A stretch of 31,510 nt of DNA from JAAYJG01 sp964450305 (GTDB taxonomy: Bacteria; Bacillota; Clostridia; DSM-8532): assembly GCA_964450305.1 (NCBI GenBank), contig CAYVFB010000034.1, positions 1 to 31,510 on the forward strand, read 5' to 3'. The notes below the pieces were generated by a model. The model ran no database searches. It had not been told where the DNA came from and was given only the letters and a program-made list of their open reading frames with translations. Below, piece by piece: positions 8,114 through 14,883 of the stretch. The position numbers and the translations under genes are program-made. Each line of letters begins with the position of its first letter. The first letter of the stretch is position 1.

Positions 8114-8402
8114 ATTTCGTTTCATCAAGTCTGATAATCAGGTACTTCAGAACGCCTTCAGTAATCTTATAAATACGTTCCAGTTCAGCCGGGAATTCCG
8201 ATGCTGCAGAAAACTGCATCAAGGTATAATACCCTTCCTTCTGGTCGTCAATTTCATAAGCAAGCCGTTTCTTACCCCATTCATCTACCTTTTCAAGCTG
8301 CCCTGACGTCTCGACAAGAGTTTTGACCTTTGCGATGATTTCCTGGATTTTTTCATCCTCCAGCAAAGCGCTTAAAACGAAAATGGATTCGTACTTATTC
8401 AT
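8112..8402 (-). CDS. rpsF: 30S ribosomal protein S6
   Basis: This 96-residue protein of the small-subunit platform pairs with S18. It begins MNKYESIFVLS and has the family's ferredoxin-like pattern, with GKKRLAYEI and EGYYTLMQF in the conserved positions. I start at ATG 8402, eleven bases after AAGGAGG. The longer frame would start with GTG at 8414, which touches the ribosome binding site and is too close. A promoter at 8658-8686 gives a leader of about 250 nt filled with 21-bp tandem repeats. ssb follows; rpsR does not. Confidence 0.96.
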   Translation of the reverse strand: MNKYESIFVLSALLEDEKIQEIIAKVKTLVETSGQLEKVDEWGKKRLAYEIDDQKEGYYTLMQFSAASEFPAELERIYKITEGVLKYLIIRLDETK

Positions 8403-8517
8403 TGATTCATTCACCTCCTTCTGGACTACGGCCCCTTTCGGAGCAAGGATTCAGGCAGATGCAACTATAACACCTGACGGTCGAACGCGGAAGCTTTCCG
8501 CGGAACGGATCGGCCAG

Positions 8518-8559
8518 GGCTGGTCGTAAGCAAAGCTTGGCTGGTCGTAAGCAAAGCTT
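8518..8559. repeat. tandem repeat A, two perfect 21-bp copies
   Basis: Two identical 21-bp units occupy 8518-8538 and 8539-8559. Each carries GTAAGCAAAGCTT, and at the end of the second the sequence GTAAGC-AAA-GCTTAC forms a perfect small hairpin. The array lies in the transcribed leader of rpsF and directly abuts repeat B. Confidence 0.85.
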
Positions 8560-8640
8560 ACTGCTCGCCCATGCGACCTGACTGCTCGCCCATGCGACCT
8601 GACTGCTCGCCCATGCGACCTGATAGCTCGCTCATGCCTG
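8560..8640. repeat. tandem repeat B, three perfect 21-bp copies plus a decayed fourth
   Basis: Identical 21-bp units lie at 8560-8580, 8581-8601 and 8602-8622, followed by an eighteen-base degenerate copy at 8623-8640. Each unit contains GCTCGCCCATGCGACCTG. The period equals that of repeat A next to it but the sequence differs. It is in the rpsF leader, and exact identity suggests recent amplification by slippage. Confidence 0.85.
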
Positions 8641-8657
8641 TTGTGACAGCAAAGTAG

Positions 8658-8686
8658 ATTTTATCATATAAAGCTTTAAAAAACAA
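8658..8686 (-). promoter_or_regulatory. probable rpsF promoter
   Basis: On the minus strand TTGTTT (8681-8686) and TAAAAT (8658-8663) are 17 bases apart, and the -10 is preceded by TGA, giving an extended -10 element. Transcription would begin near 8651 and run through both 21-bp repeat arrays before rpsF. A weaker candidate -10, TATAGT, lies closer to rpsF. Confidence 0.55.
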
Positions 8687-8706
8687 GGCTTGAATTTCCC
8701 GCGATC

Positions 8707-9390
8707 TCAATGGGTTCCGGCTTGTTTTTCAACCCGTTGGATGATGGTCTGCTGCTGGTGAACAATGTGCTCCTGCGCAAGCTTTCCGGCCTTCTGGAAA
8801 TCCTTTTCAGACAGTGACTTCAGAATTTGCTCATGCTCCTTTAAAACATCCTCGGCATTGGAGAAATCACGCATATACAGCACGCGGAACCTGTAGACCT
8901 GTTCACGGAGGTTCGCCGCCACATTCATCAGCTTGTTGTTACCGGATGCCTGATAGATGATATCGTGGAACTCTACATCCTTTTTGATTGCGCCCTGAAG
9001 GTTCTCTTTTTGCAGGTGGGCAATGTACTGCTTATGGATGGACTCCAGCTGGCGCATACTGTCCTGGCGGATGCGGCTGGCCGCCAGCTCTGTCGCAAGC
9101 TTATCAAGGGCAGCACGAACCTCCAGAACGTCCATGATATCCTTCACGGATAGCTCCGCCACGTGGGTTCCCTTCCTGGGGGTCATGGTCACCAGACCTT
9201 CCACCTCAAGCCTTCTGACGGCCTCGCGGACCGGCGTTCTGCTTACACCCATTTTCTCTGCCAGAGAAACCTCCATCAACCGCTCACCGGGTTTCAGATC
9301 TCCGGAAACAATAGCGTCTCGCAGCGTATTGAAAATAACATCTCGCAAGGGCATGTAATCATCCATTTTTATCTTTGTAAGTTTTGCCAT
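8707..9390 (-). CDS. GntR-family transcriptional regulator, FadR/FCD type
   Basis: The 227-residue protein has an N-terminal winged helix (about 10-80) with SLAEKMGVSRTPVREAV as the recognition region and a C-terminal all-helical FCD ligand domain (about 85-215) including VEFHDIIYQASGN, which supplies Asp/His ligands for a metal in this family. It would bind DNA as a dimer and respond to a small carboxylate or similar ligand. The ATG follows AAGGAG. It starts 34 bases after ispE and is probably co-transcribed with it. The ligand and target genes are not visible. Control of ispE itself would be a guess. Confidence 0.9.
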   Translation of the reverse strand: MAKLTKIKMDDYMPLRDVIFNTLRDAIVSGDLKPGERLMEVSLAEKMGVSRTPVREAVRRLEVEGLVTMTPRKGTHVAELSVKDIMDVLEVRAALDKLATELAASRIRQDSMRQLESIHKQYIAHLQKENLQGAIKKDVEFHDIIYQASGNNKLMNVAANLREQVYRFRVLYMRDFSNAEDVLKEHEQILKSLSEKDFQKAGKLAQEHIVHQQQTIIQRVEKQAGTH

Positions 9391-9424
9391 AGCAGCTCCT
9401 TGTCTTAGGCAGGTGATACGCCTG

Positions 9425-10273
9425 TTATGTTGTTACTAGCCAAATGTTTTCATATTGCTTTTGGAGGGTTGAAAACACGCAGTGCGCTTGCTCTGCGTCG
9501 CTGAACAGCCCGAAAACCGATGGCCCGCTGCCGCTCATCATGCTGCCCAGTGCACCCCTGTTTTTCAAATCCCGCTTGATCCCTTCAATCTCAGGGTATT
9601 TCACTGCTGTTACAGACTCCAAAACATTTTTCATCTCCCGCGCAACCCCCGGGATATCTCCGGTTTGGATGGCCGACAGGATGGCTTGGGTGTTTGGATG
9701 CCGTACAGGGTCGTCCATGCGGTAGTTCTGGTAAACCCATGCGGTGGAAACAGAAAAATCCGGCATAATCAATACTGCATGCACACCGCGTAATGCCGGC
9801 AAAGGCGAAAGTTTTTCCCCTATGCCCCTTGCCAGGCATGTTCCGCCAACAAGGCAGAATGGAACATCCGAACCACATTGCAGCCCCAGCGATATCAGCT
9901 CTTCCCCGGAAAGGCGCGCATCGTATAAGGCATTCAGCCCTTTCAGCGCAGCGGCTGCATTGGTGCTTCCGCCTGCAAGGCCTGCGCCAATGGGTATTTT
10001 TTTATCGATCTTTATTTTTACACCGCCCTGTATTCCTGTCTTTAGGAAAAAGATCCTGGCGGCCTTATAACAAATATTGCTGTCATCAAGCGGGACAAGC
10101 GGTTGATTGCATTCAATGGAAATGCCCTCGTTTTGCTTCTCCAGGACGATCTCATCTTTCAGAGATATGGTCTGCAGGATCATCTCAAGGCTATGGTACC
10201 CATTATCGAGTTTACCCGTGATGTCCAGCGACAGATTTATTTTTGCTGGGGCTGACATGGTTAAAAATTTCAC
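9425..10273 (-). CDS. ispE: 4-diphosphocytidyl-2-C-methyl-D-erythritol kinase
   Basis: This GHMP-fold kinase phosphorylates CDP-methylerythritol in the MEP route to isoprenoids, including the polyprenyl carriers used by envelope enzymes. It shows APAKINLSLDI near the start (Lys11), the ATP-binding loop PIGAGLAGGSTNAAAA (95-110) and the catalytic Asp136 in GSDVPF. I start at GTG 10273, giving 282 residues, the normal length. The longer frame from 10336 runs through a good promoter (10319-10347), so its extra 21 residues cannot be translated from that transcript. An ATG five codons further in (10258) is also possible. GntR follows in the same unit. Confidence 0.93.
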   Translation of the reverse strand: MKFLTMSAPAKINLSLDITGKLDNGYHSLEMILQTISLKDEIVLEKQNEGISIECNQPLVPLDDSNICYKAARIFFLKTGIQGGVKIKIDKKIPIGAGLAGGSTNAAAALKGLNALYDARLSGEELISLGLQCGSDVPFCLVGGTCLARGIGEKLSPLPALRGVHAVLIMPDFSVSTAWVYQNYRMDDPVRHPNTQAILSAIQTGDIPGVAREMKNVLESVTAVKYPEIEGIKRDLKNRGALGSMMSGSGPSVFGLFSDAEQAHCVFSTLQKQYENIWLVTT

Positions 10274-10318
10274 AGTTGCATCCCCGTTTCTCGCTTGTGC
10301 AGAATTAATACTGAGACT

Positions 10319-10347
10319 ATTATATACAAAATACATTCAAAGCGCAA
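10319..10347 (-). promoter_or_regulatory. ispE promoter
   Basis: On the minus strand TTGCGC (10342-10347) and TATAAT (10319-10324) are 17 bases apart. Transcription would start near 10312, about 40 bases before the GTG start. The -10 is perfect, the -35 partial. The element decides the ispE start codon. Confidence 0.65.
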
Positions 10348-10601
10348 TAAAGACCTTATAAAATGCACTCTTCAGTTTTATATAATCTATAAAAATGTAC
10401 ATTCGGCAGTTGCCTGAGACCAAAGGTTTACTGGAAAAATCAGCGAATCGTGGATTTCCCACAGTGGCTTACCCGATGAGTATATCTACTGGAACGATCC
10501 TTGATCCTGGCACTGAACCTGTACTTAACTCATAAGCAAAAACAGACAGAGAGATGGCTCCCTGTCTGTAACTAAAATATGGCCTGTTGAATTAATTCAC
10601 C
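10348..10601. other. intergenic region between ispE and the sipL-like gene
   Basis: No gene is supported. The stretch contains a terminator for the sipL-like gene at 10538-10569 and otherwise unremarkable sequence. A 46-codon plus-strand frame (10395-10535) has no ribosome binding site and is not called. Confidence 0.5.
10538..10569 (-). terminator. rho-independent terminator after the sipL-like gene
   Basis: On the minus strand a 12-bp stem with one wobble pair (ACAGACAGGGAG/CTCTCTGTCTGT, loop CCAT) is followed by TTTTTGC. It lies about 30 bases after the stop codon. Confidence 0.75.
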
Positions 10602-12140
10602 TTAGCCGATCAACAGAATCTTTTGCCCTGCAGTCGGTTCAATCTCCTCTGGCATCCCATTGTCATTCAGAATTTTTTGAACAGGAACCCGGTACCTTTT
10701 GGCGATGTTCCAAAGGTTCTCTCCCTGCTGTGCGTAATAGATCAAAAGCGGCGGGTTCTCCTTCTTTTCCGCAGGCTTTATTCCCTTAACTCCTGTAACA
10801 ACATTGATCTGCTGTTTTTTTGATAAATGAACCGTAATGACGATTTGAGACTTTACAGCCAACTCTGAATCTGAGATGATCTCATAGCTGTTTTGCCCGG
10901 GTGAAAGCGTGACATTGCTTTCATAGGCAGCCTCGGGCTCGGACAGCGTCAGCCTGTGGGTGAAAGGAATTTCGCGGTTGTCACCTCTTAAAACCCTCAT
11001 ATCCATCCCTGTCGCATACAACACACAAATATCCAGGCAGCCGTTAATCTCAATGGCTCCGGCTTGATTACCGGCTGAAAGAAGCCGTGGTTTTGCTATC
11101 AGGCTAACAACCTCTTCCAGGGTGTCCCCTTCGGTATCCATCGGCAGATTTCCGTTCACCTGAATATTTTCCCGGATGTCGTTTTCTTCAATACCCACCG
11201 TCACTGGCTTCTTTTCCAGCTCAAAGTCATAATCAAGGCAATATGCGTCCCTTACCAGATGAACATTATCTCTCGAGTACAGGGAATAATCCACACCTAT
11301 CTCGGCATCCATTTTAACCTTCGTCAAAAGGCCGTCCATATCTTCATCAGGCCTCATGTTGACGGACTTTACCACCGCATTGACAGAGGCATTATCGTAA
11401 CGATAGTTTTCCACATCAAGGTTTTGGGAGACGGGAATTTCCATATGGATGTTCTCCATACGGCTGTTGTCATTTTCAGCACGATACAGGTAATCCACCT
11501 CCAGCGTTCCTTCCAGGTTCATGTTATCGTTCACCTTAACATCTTTTATTGCCGCATGGTTCAATAAAATTTCTCCCATTGCAGGCTTCCCATCCGGAAG
11601 GTCCATTGTTTCGCCGATATTTACGGTTCTTTCACCCATGTCCTCCAGCATGGCGATTTGCTGCTGATCAGCTTTTTGATAAACATTGTCGCCCTGTACC
11701 ATTTCGCCTGCTTCAATGCTCTTTCCGGCCAGGTATTTCACATTCAGCCTGATCACCGACTTTGCACTCAGCTTCCTGCCATTGACTACATCGACGTTGG
11801 AGTGTTCAACATTGCTTTGTACAAGGGTATGGATATCTTCCTCCCGGGCCGGGTAGTTGCAGGAGATGGACCAGGGGGCTTTTGCATTGATGGCTTCCAG
11901 GCTTTGTTCCTGGTTATCGGCCCGATAGATCACCTGATAACAGATCTCTCCGCCTATTTCCATCACCTTTCCTGTCTTTTCTCTGGTTTTTACAGTAACA
12001 TCCGCATCCACCACAAGAACATCCAGGACATCGGGCTTGCTATCGGGCACTATCATTCCGGTTTCCATCAGCTCTTCCTTTTGCTGCTCGTCAATGGTTT
12101 GAAAAACATGAATGGGTTTCTTTATCAATTCAACTGCCAT
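10602..12140 (-). CDS. sipL: DUF3794/LysM spore-coat morphogenesis protein, SipL-like
   Basis: The 512-residue protein is made of repeated DUF3794 domains (most of 1-450) and a C-terminal LysM domain (about 468-512, with GENLWNIAKRYRVPVQKIL). This matches Clostridioides difficile SipL, which binds the coat ATPase SpoIVA through LysM and attaches the coat to the forespore. No signal peptide or membrane helix is seen, as expected for a mother-cell protein. I start at ATG 12140 behind AGGGGGA; the longest frame would use TTG at 12155. Upstream (12178-12206) lies a sigma-E-like promoter, consistent with mother-cell expression. The family is clear; strict orthology to SipL is an inference, since other DUF3794/LysM proteins exist. 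Confidence 0.85.
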   Translation of the reverse strand: MAVELIKKPIHVFQTIDEQQKEELMETGMIVPDSKPDVLDVLVVDADVTVKTREKTGKVMEIGGEICYQVIYRADNQEQSLEAINAKAPWSISCNYPAREEDIHTLVQSNVEHSNVDVVNGRKLSAKSVIRLNVKYLAGKSIEAGEMVQGDNVYQKADQQQIAMLEDMGERTVNIGETMDLPDGKPAMGEILLNHAAIKDVKVNDNMNLEGTLEVDYLYRAENDNSRMENIHMEIPVSQNLDVENYRYDNASVNAVVKSVNMRPDEDMDGLLTKVKMDAEIGVDYSLYSRDNVHLVRDAYCLDYDFELEKKPVTVGIEENDIRENIQVNGNLPMDTEGDTLEEVVSLIAKPRLLSAGNQAGAIEINGCLDICVLYATGMDMRVLRGDNREIPFTHRLTLSEPEAAYESNVTLSPGQNSYEIISDSELAVKSQIVITVHLSKKQQINVVTGVKGIKPAEKKENPPLLIYYAQQGENLWNIAKRYRVPVQKILNDNGMPEEIEPTAGQKILLIG

Positions 12141-12177
12141 ACGAATCCCCCTCAAGGTAAATTACATTTTTGTAATA

Positions 12178-12206
12178 TATATATGGATGTTGTCCGCGCA
12201 TTATGA
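12178..12206 (-). promoter_or_regulatory. putative sigma-E-type promoter of the sipL-like gene
   Basis: On the minus strand TCATAAT (12200-12206) and CATATATA (12178-12185) are 14 bases apart. This resembles the sigma-E pattern of an ATA-containing -35 and a CATA -10 with 13-15 spacing. The -10 is imperfect and AT-rich. Confidence 0.4.
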
Positions 12207-12327
12207 CTGGTGTCGGAAATACTTTTCGGATTTCCACCCCAAGTCTGAAGAATAATTGAAAATGCTCTTCTGATTATTTTATTCACCACTATTCAAAGAT
12301 ATGTGAATTTTACGCGGCGCAGTGTTC

Positions 12328-12425
12328 CCATCCTAAGCGTAGCGAAAGATCCTCCATGAGTAATGAAAGAATCTTTAACTTTGTTTAGCCGTCTGCACCT
12401 GCTTGCCTCTACATAGTAACTACTC
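12328..12425. repeat. dispersed intergenic repeat, copy 3
   Basis: The unit opens with CATCCTAAGCGTAGCGAAAG and includes GAGTAATGAAAGAATC and CACCTGCTTGCC. It is the first of two adjacent diverged copies here; relatives lie at 3444-3496 and 4604-4755. Confidence 0.6.
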
Positions 12426-12447
12426 AGTTATTGGGGTTTAGCCTGAG

Positions 12448-12550
12448 TGTAGCGACGTCATCCTGAGCATAGCGAAGGATCTTCCAGGAGTAATGCAAAG
12501 ATTCTTCGCTTCGTTCAGAAGGCTCCGCCTGCTTGCTGCTGTATGGTAAT
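12448..12550. repeat. dispersed intergenic repeat, copy 4
   Basis: The unit opens with CATCCTGAGCATAGCGAAGG, then GAGTAATGCAAAGATTC, CTTCGCTTCGTTCAGAAG and CCGCCTGCTTGC. It is the second of the tandem pair and shares the block order of copy 3 with scattered substitutions. Confidence 0.6.
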
Positions 12551-12754
12551 ATCTGCCATAACAAAATGAATCTTTACCATAATCCGACTTATGCGATATA
12601 GTATACGTATAAAGAGTGACATTGTTCAACGAAGCAAAGAACGCTTTTTTGAAGAAAAGTGCGTTATGAGCTTTGATGGGAGTCAGACGGCACTATGTAA
12701 AACTACTTATTTACGGTTCGGTAAAAGAATCTTTTCCCAATGGGGGGTACGATC

Positions 12755-14002
12755 ATGCGAAGAATGAATAAAAGCCTTGTAAAGCTGATGCTTGTCATCA
12801 TGCTGGTTTCCGTAAGCATCACCGCGAAGGCGGCGCAACCTGTTCCCTTTTCCGATGTACCGGCAGCAGCATGGTACCTGGAGGATCTGCGATATCTTCT
12901 GGACCATCCGGGACACATTTTTTCAGGGTATCTCGATGGCACCTTCAAGCCGGACGAACCCTTGACTGCAGACATGTTCATTAAGCTGATTGTTACCGCA
13001 ATGGGCGATGAGGTTGAACTAACCGGTGACTACTGGGCCTCCGCCTATATTGTCAAAGCGTTGGAAAAGGGCTATATCCATCCCTCGGATGGTTTTCTTG
13101 CGGGCGCGGACAACGTCGGGGCATACGATGCCTATCGGAAACCCATCACCAGGGAGAGTATGGCCTTGCTTGCAGGCAGGGCCCTTGAGCTGATGCCGGA
13201 AGAAAAAACCTATCGGGATTCCCTTTCGATCAGCAGCCTGATTGTGGATTACAAGGATATTTCCAGTGATGCGAAATCCAATGTAATCAAGTGTTATGAC
13301 CTGGGGGTTCTGTCAGGATATCCGGACGGTGAATTCAAACCCCGCAACCAGCTTACCCGGGCCGAGGCTGTGTCGGTGATCCGCCGGCTGATCGATGCCG
13401 ATTCAAGAAGGGTTTTTACGATCAACGCTGCCGCAAACCCCGGCCCAACGCCTGTCCCGGTTACAGAGCTGAACAGGCCGGAACAGAAGACCCTGGAAAA
13501 GGGTATGATTGAGGTGGAAGGAATACGAATTGACCCATCCCTTGATTATATCCGCAACACGGGAGGAGTCATGTCGATTTTAAAGGCGGATGAGTTTGTG
13601 GATGTCGTGCTGAATTCGCTTCGATTCTATGAATTTAACGAAAAAGTCAGAATGCGGGGGTATATTCCGCAGCTTCCCGATGGATATATCTGGTCCTTCA
13701 GCGTTGACTGCGGCGTATACAAGCGTGATGACAGAGGGTTTTACGGGGGGACTTACACCAATTCGCCGGAAGAACAGCCCGAATACAGTCTGCCTTCAAA
13801 CGGACAAACCTTTGACGTTTCACTGTATACCAACAGGGAAAATATCCAACGTTTAGTCCTCACCTGCGAAATTCTAACCCCGGAACAAAAAAGCGGCGGA
13901 AAATTTATCATATCCTTTATTGAAAACACCTTTACCACCGAAGATTTCTACGGCGGCTTTGACGGGACTTATCCGTTTGATGGCCAGGCCTTCTTCGAGT
14001 AA
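12755..14002 (+). CDS. secreted SLH-domain surface protein with unknown C-terminal domain
   Basis: The 415-residue protein has a signal peptide (about 1-28, ending in AKAAQ) and three SLH modules: FSDVPAAAWYLEDLRYLL onward, then WASAYIVKALEKGYI with TRESMALLAGRA, then YKDISSDAKSNVIKCYDLG with DGEFKPRNQLTRAEAV. SLH modules bind pyruvylated secondary cell-wall polymer and hold the protein in the S-layer zone. A Pro-rich linker near 232-242 leads to about 170 residues that I do not recognise, with predicted beta-rich character and many aromatic residues. I start at ATG 12755, seven bases after GGGGGG. A 68-bp palindrome and a terminator follow directly. Confidence 0.85.
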   Translation: MRRMNKSLVKLMLVIMLVSVSITAKAAQPVPFSDVPAAAWYLEDLRYLLDHPGHIFSGYLDGTFKPDEPLTADMFIKLIVTAMGDEVELTGDYWASAYIVKALEKGYIHPSDGFLAGADNVGAYDAYRKPITRESMALLAGRALELMPEEKTYRDSLSISSLIVDYKDISSDAKSNVIKCYDLGVLSGYPDGEFKPRNQLTRAEAVSVIRRLIDADSRRVFTINAAANPGPTPVPVTELNRPEQKTLEKGMIEVEGIRIDPSLDYIRNTGGVMSILKADEFVDVVLNSLRFYEFNEKVRMRGYIPQLPDGYIWSFSVDCGVYKRDDRGFYGGTYTNSPEEQPEYSLPSNGQTFDVSLYTNRENIQRLVLTCEILTPEQKSGGKFIISFIENTFTTEDFYGGFDGTYPFDGQAFFE

Positions 14003-14018
14003 GGTGCTTAACGCTGGT

Positions 14019-14086
14019 ATTTACACTGGGGACAGGTTCCTATGTAAATCTTAGGATTTACATAGGAACCTGTCCCCAGTGTAAAT
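14019..14086. repeat. perfect 68-bp palindrome (REP/RAYT-like element)
   Basis: Two 32-base arms match as perfect inverted repeats around the four-base centre TTAG (14051-14054). The arms contain ACTGGGGACAGGTTCC. GGGGACAGG-type palindromes are, to my knowledge, often linked to REP-associated tyrosine transposases (IS200-like), which would mobilise it from elsewhere; no such gene is in the window. It lies 16 bases after the SLH stop and just before the shared terminator. Confidence 0.85.
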
Positions 14087-14114
14087 AAAAACCCCGGCAT
14101 GCGCCGGGGTTTTT
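14087..14114 (+). terminator. bidirectional rho-independent terminator between the SLH gene and veg
   Basis: The stem ACCCCGGC/GCCGGGGT with loop ATGC has an A-run before and a T-run after it, so it can stop transcription from the SLH gene on plus and from veg on minus. It adjoins the palindrome; in plus-strand RNA the palindrome would fold first. Confidence 0.85.
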
Positions 14115-14176
14115 GGAATTTGCTGGATTTACAAACCTTCTGGATGAAGGTGTCAACTAAAATTGAATGGCTGAAG

Positions 14177-14437
14177 TTATACGATCATTTTGCTGTTGCC
14201 ACAAATTTTAATTTCAACGGTGTTGGTTAATACATCGGTATAGCTGTAGGATACTTTGCGGACATTCTTGAAATCGTTTTCAAAGCGAACGGTAAAGATA
14301 CTGGGGTAAGTGCATTCCAGAATGCCTTCCTTGACGAATGTTTTCTTCCTGCCTTTGTTCGCTTTCAGCTGAATTCTTTTACCGATGCAAGACTCCATCT
14401 CCTTCTTGATTTGAACCAGAGTGTTTTTCTCAACCAT
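14177..14437 (-). CDS. veg: Veg family protein
   Basis: The 86-residue protein matches Bacillus subtilis Veg in length and in GKRIQLKANKGRKKT and the VSYSYTDVLTNTVEI stretch. Veg is abundant in Firmicutes; in B. subtilis it has been linked to biofilm gene control and spore outgrowth, and its molecular action is not settled. I start at ATG 14437 behind GAGGTGAT. The longer frame from 14467 would overlap the -10 of the proximal promoter, so it cannot be right for that transcript. Two perfect consensus promoters lie in tandem upstream, consistent with the known great strength of the veg promoter. Confidence 0.95.
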   Translation of the reverse strand: MVEKNTLVQIKKEMESCIGKRIQLKANKGRKKTFVKEGILECTYPSIFTVRFENDFKNVRKVSYSYTDVLTNTVEIKICGNSKMIV

Positions 14438-14465
14438 ACCAATCACCTCTTCTTTTGTCGTTGAC

Positions 14466-14495
14466 ATTATACCACAATTTTCAACCCTGTGTCAA
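14466..14495 (-). promoter_or_regulatory. proximal veg promoter
   Basis: On the minus strand TTGACA (14490-14495) and TATAAT (14466-14471) are both perfect consensus hexamers with 18 bases between them. Transcription would start near 14459, about 20 bases before the veg ATG. Confidence 0.85.
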
Positions 14496-14506
14496 TAAAA
14501 TTAATT

Positions 14507-14535
14507 ATTATACTCGCGTTCCAATATTCTGTCAA
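14507..14535 (-). promoter_or_regulatory. distal veg promoter
   Basis: On the minus strand TTGACA (14530-14535) and TATAAT (14507-14512) are perfect consensus hexamers with the ideal 17-base spacer. It is 41 bases upstream of the proximal promoter and reads the same way. Confidence 0.85.
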
Positions 14536-14883
14536 GTATTTCATCCAGTATTTATTTCCGTATTATAAAATTTCATCGGTTTTATTTTTGTTTTCTCCGT
14601 TTTTCCTGGCTATCTCTGTTATCAAGTATTTTCAGCGTTTTAACAGGGTATTTGTCACAATATGAAATGTGAAATGAGCCTTGAAATCTATTCACCAGCG
14701 CACTGTATAAGTATTTCCTGAAATGCTTTTTTCATGCATTGGGTTTGTTCACGAACGCGTCCAGTGGTAAACCAATTAAAAAGAGGGCCATCTCAGTACT
14801 TTTGAGATCGCCCCCTGTTTGAAATTACAATCAAGGCAATTATTTCAATCGCAGAACAGCCGGGATATATGGGTGAGCAAACT
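14536..14883. other. intergenic region between the veg promoters and the CotS-like gene
   Basis: AT-rich sequence without a credible gene on either strand. It contains the terminator of the CotS-like gene at 14778-14814. Nothing else stands out. Confidence 0.5.
14778..14814 (-). terminator. rho-independent terminator after the CotS-like gene
   Basis: On the minus strand a stem GGGC-ATCTCA/TGAGAT-GCCC with one internal mismatch and a seven-base loop is followed by CTCTTTTTAATT. It lies about 70 bases after the stop codon. Confidence 0.7.

Larger units (their letters stand above)
12141..12754. other. 614-base intergenic region between divergent genes
   Basis: It separates the sipL-like gene (minus) from the SLH gene (plus). 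It holds the sigma-E-like promoter near 12190, two copies of the dispersed repeat (12328-12550), and an AT-rich stretch from 12560 with several possible -10 sequences before the SLH gene, none with a convincing -35. A hairpin with AACGC/GCGTT arms lies near 12640-12665. No coding frame is supported. Confidence 0.5.

Noticed and set aside
10395..10535. 46-codon plus-strand frame with a TATAAT just upstream of its ATG
   Set aside because: No ribosome binding site, weak -35, and no recognisable protein. A leaderless gene is possible but unsupported.
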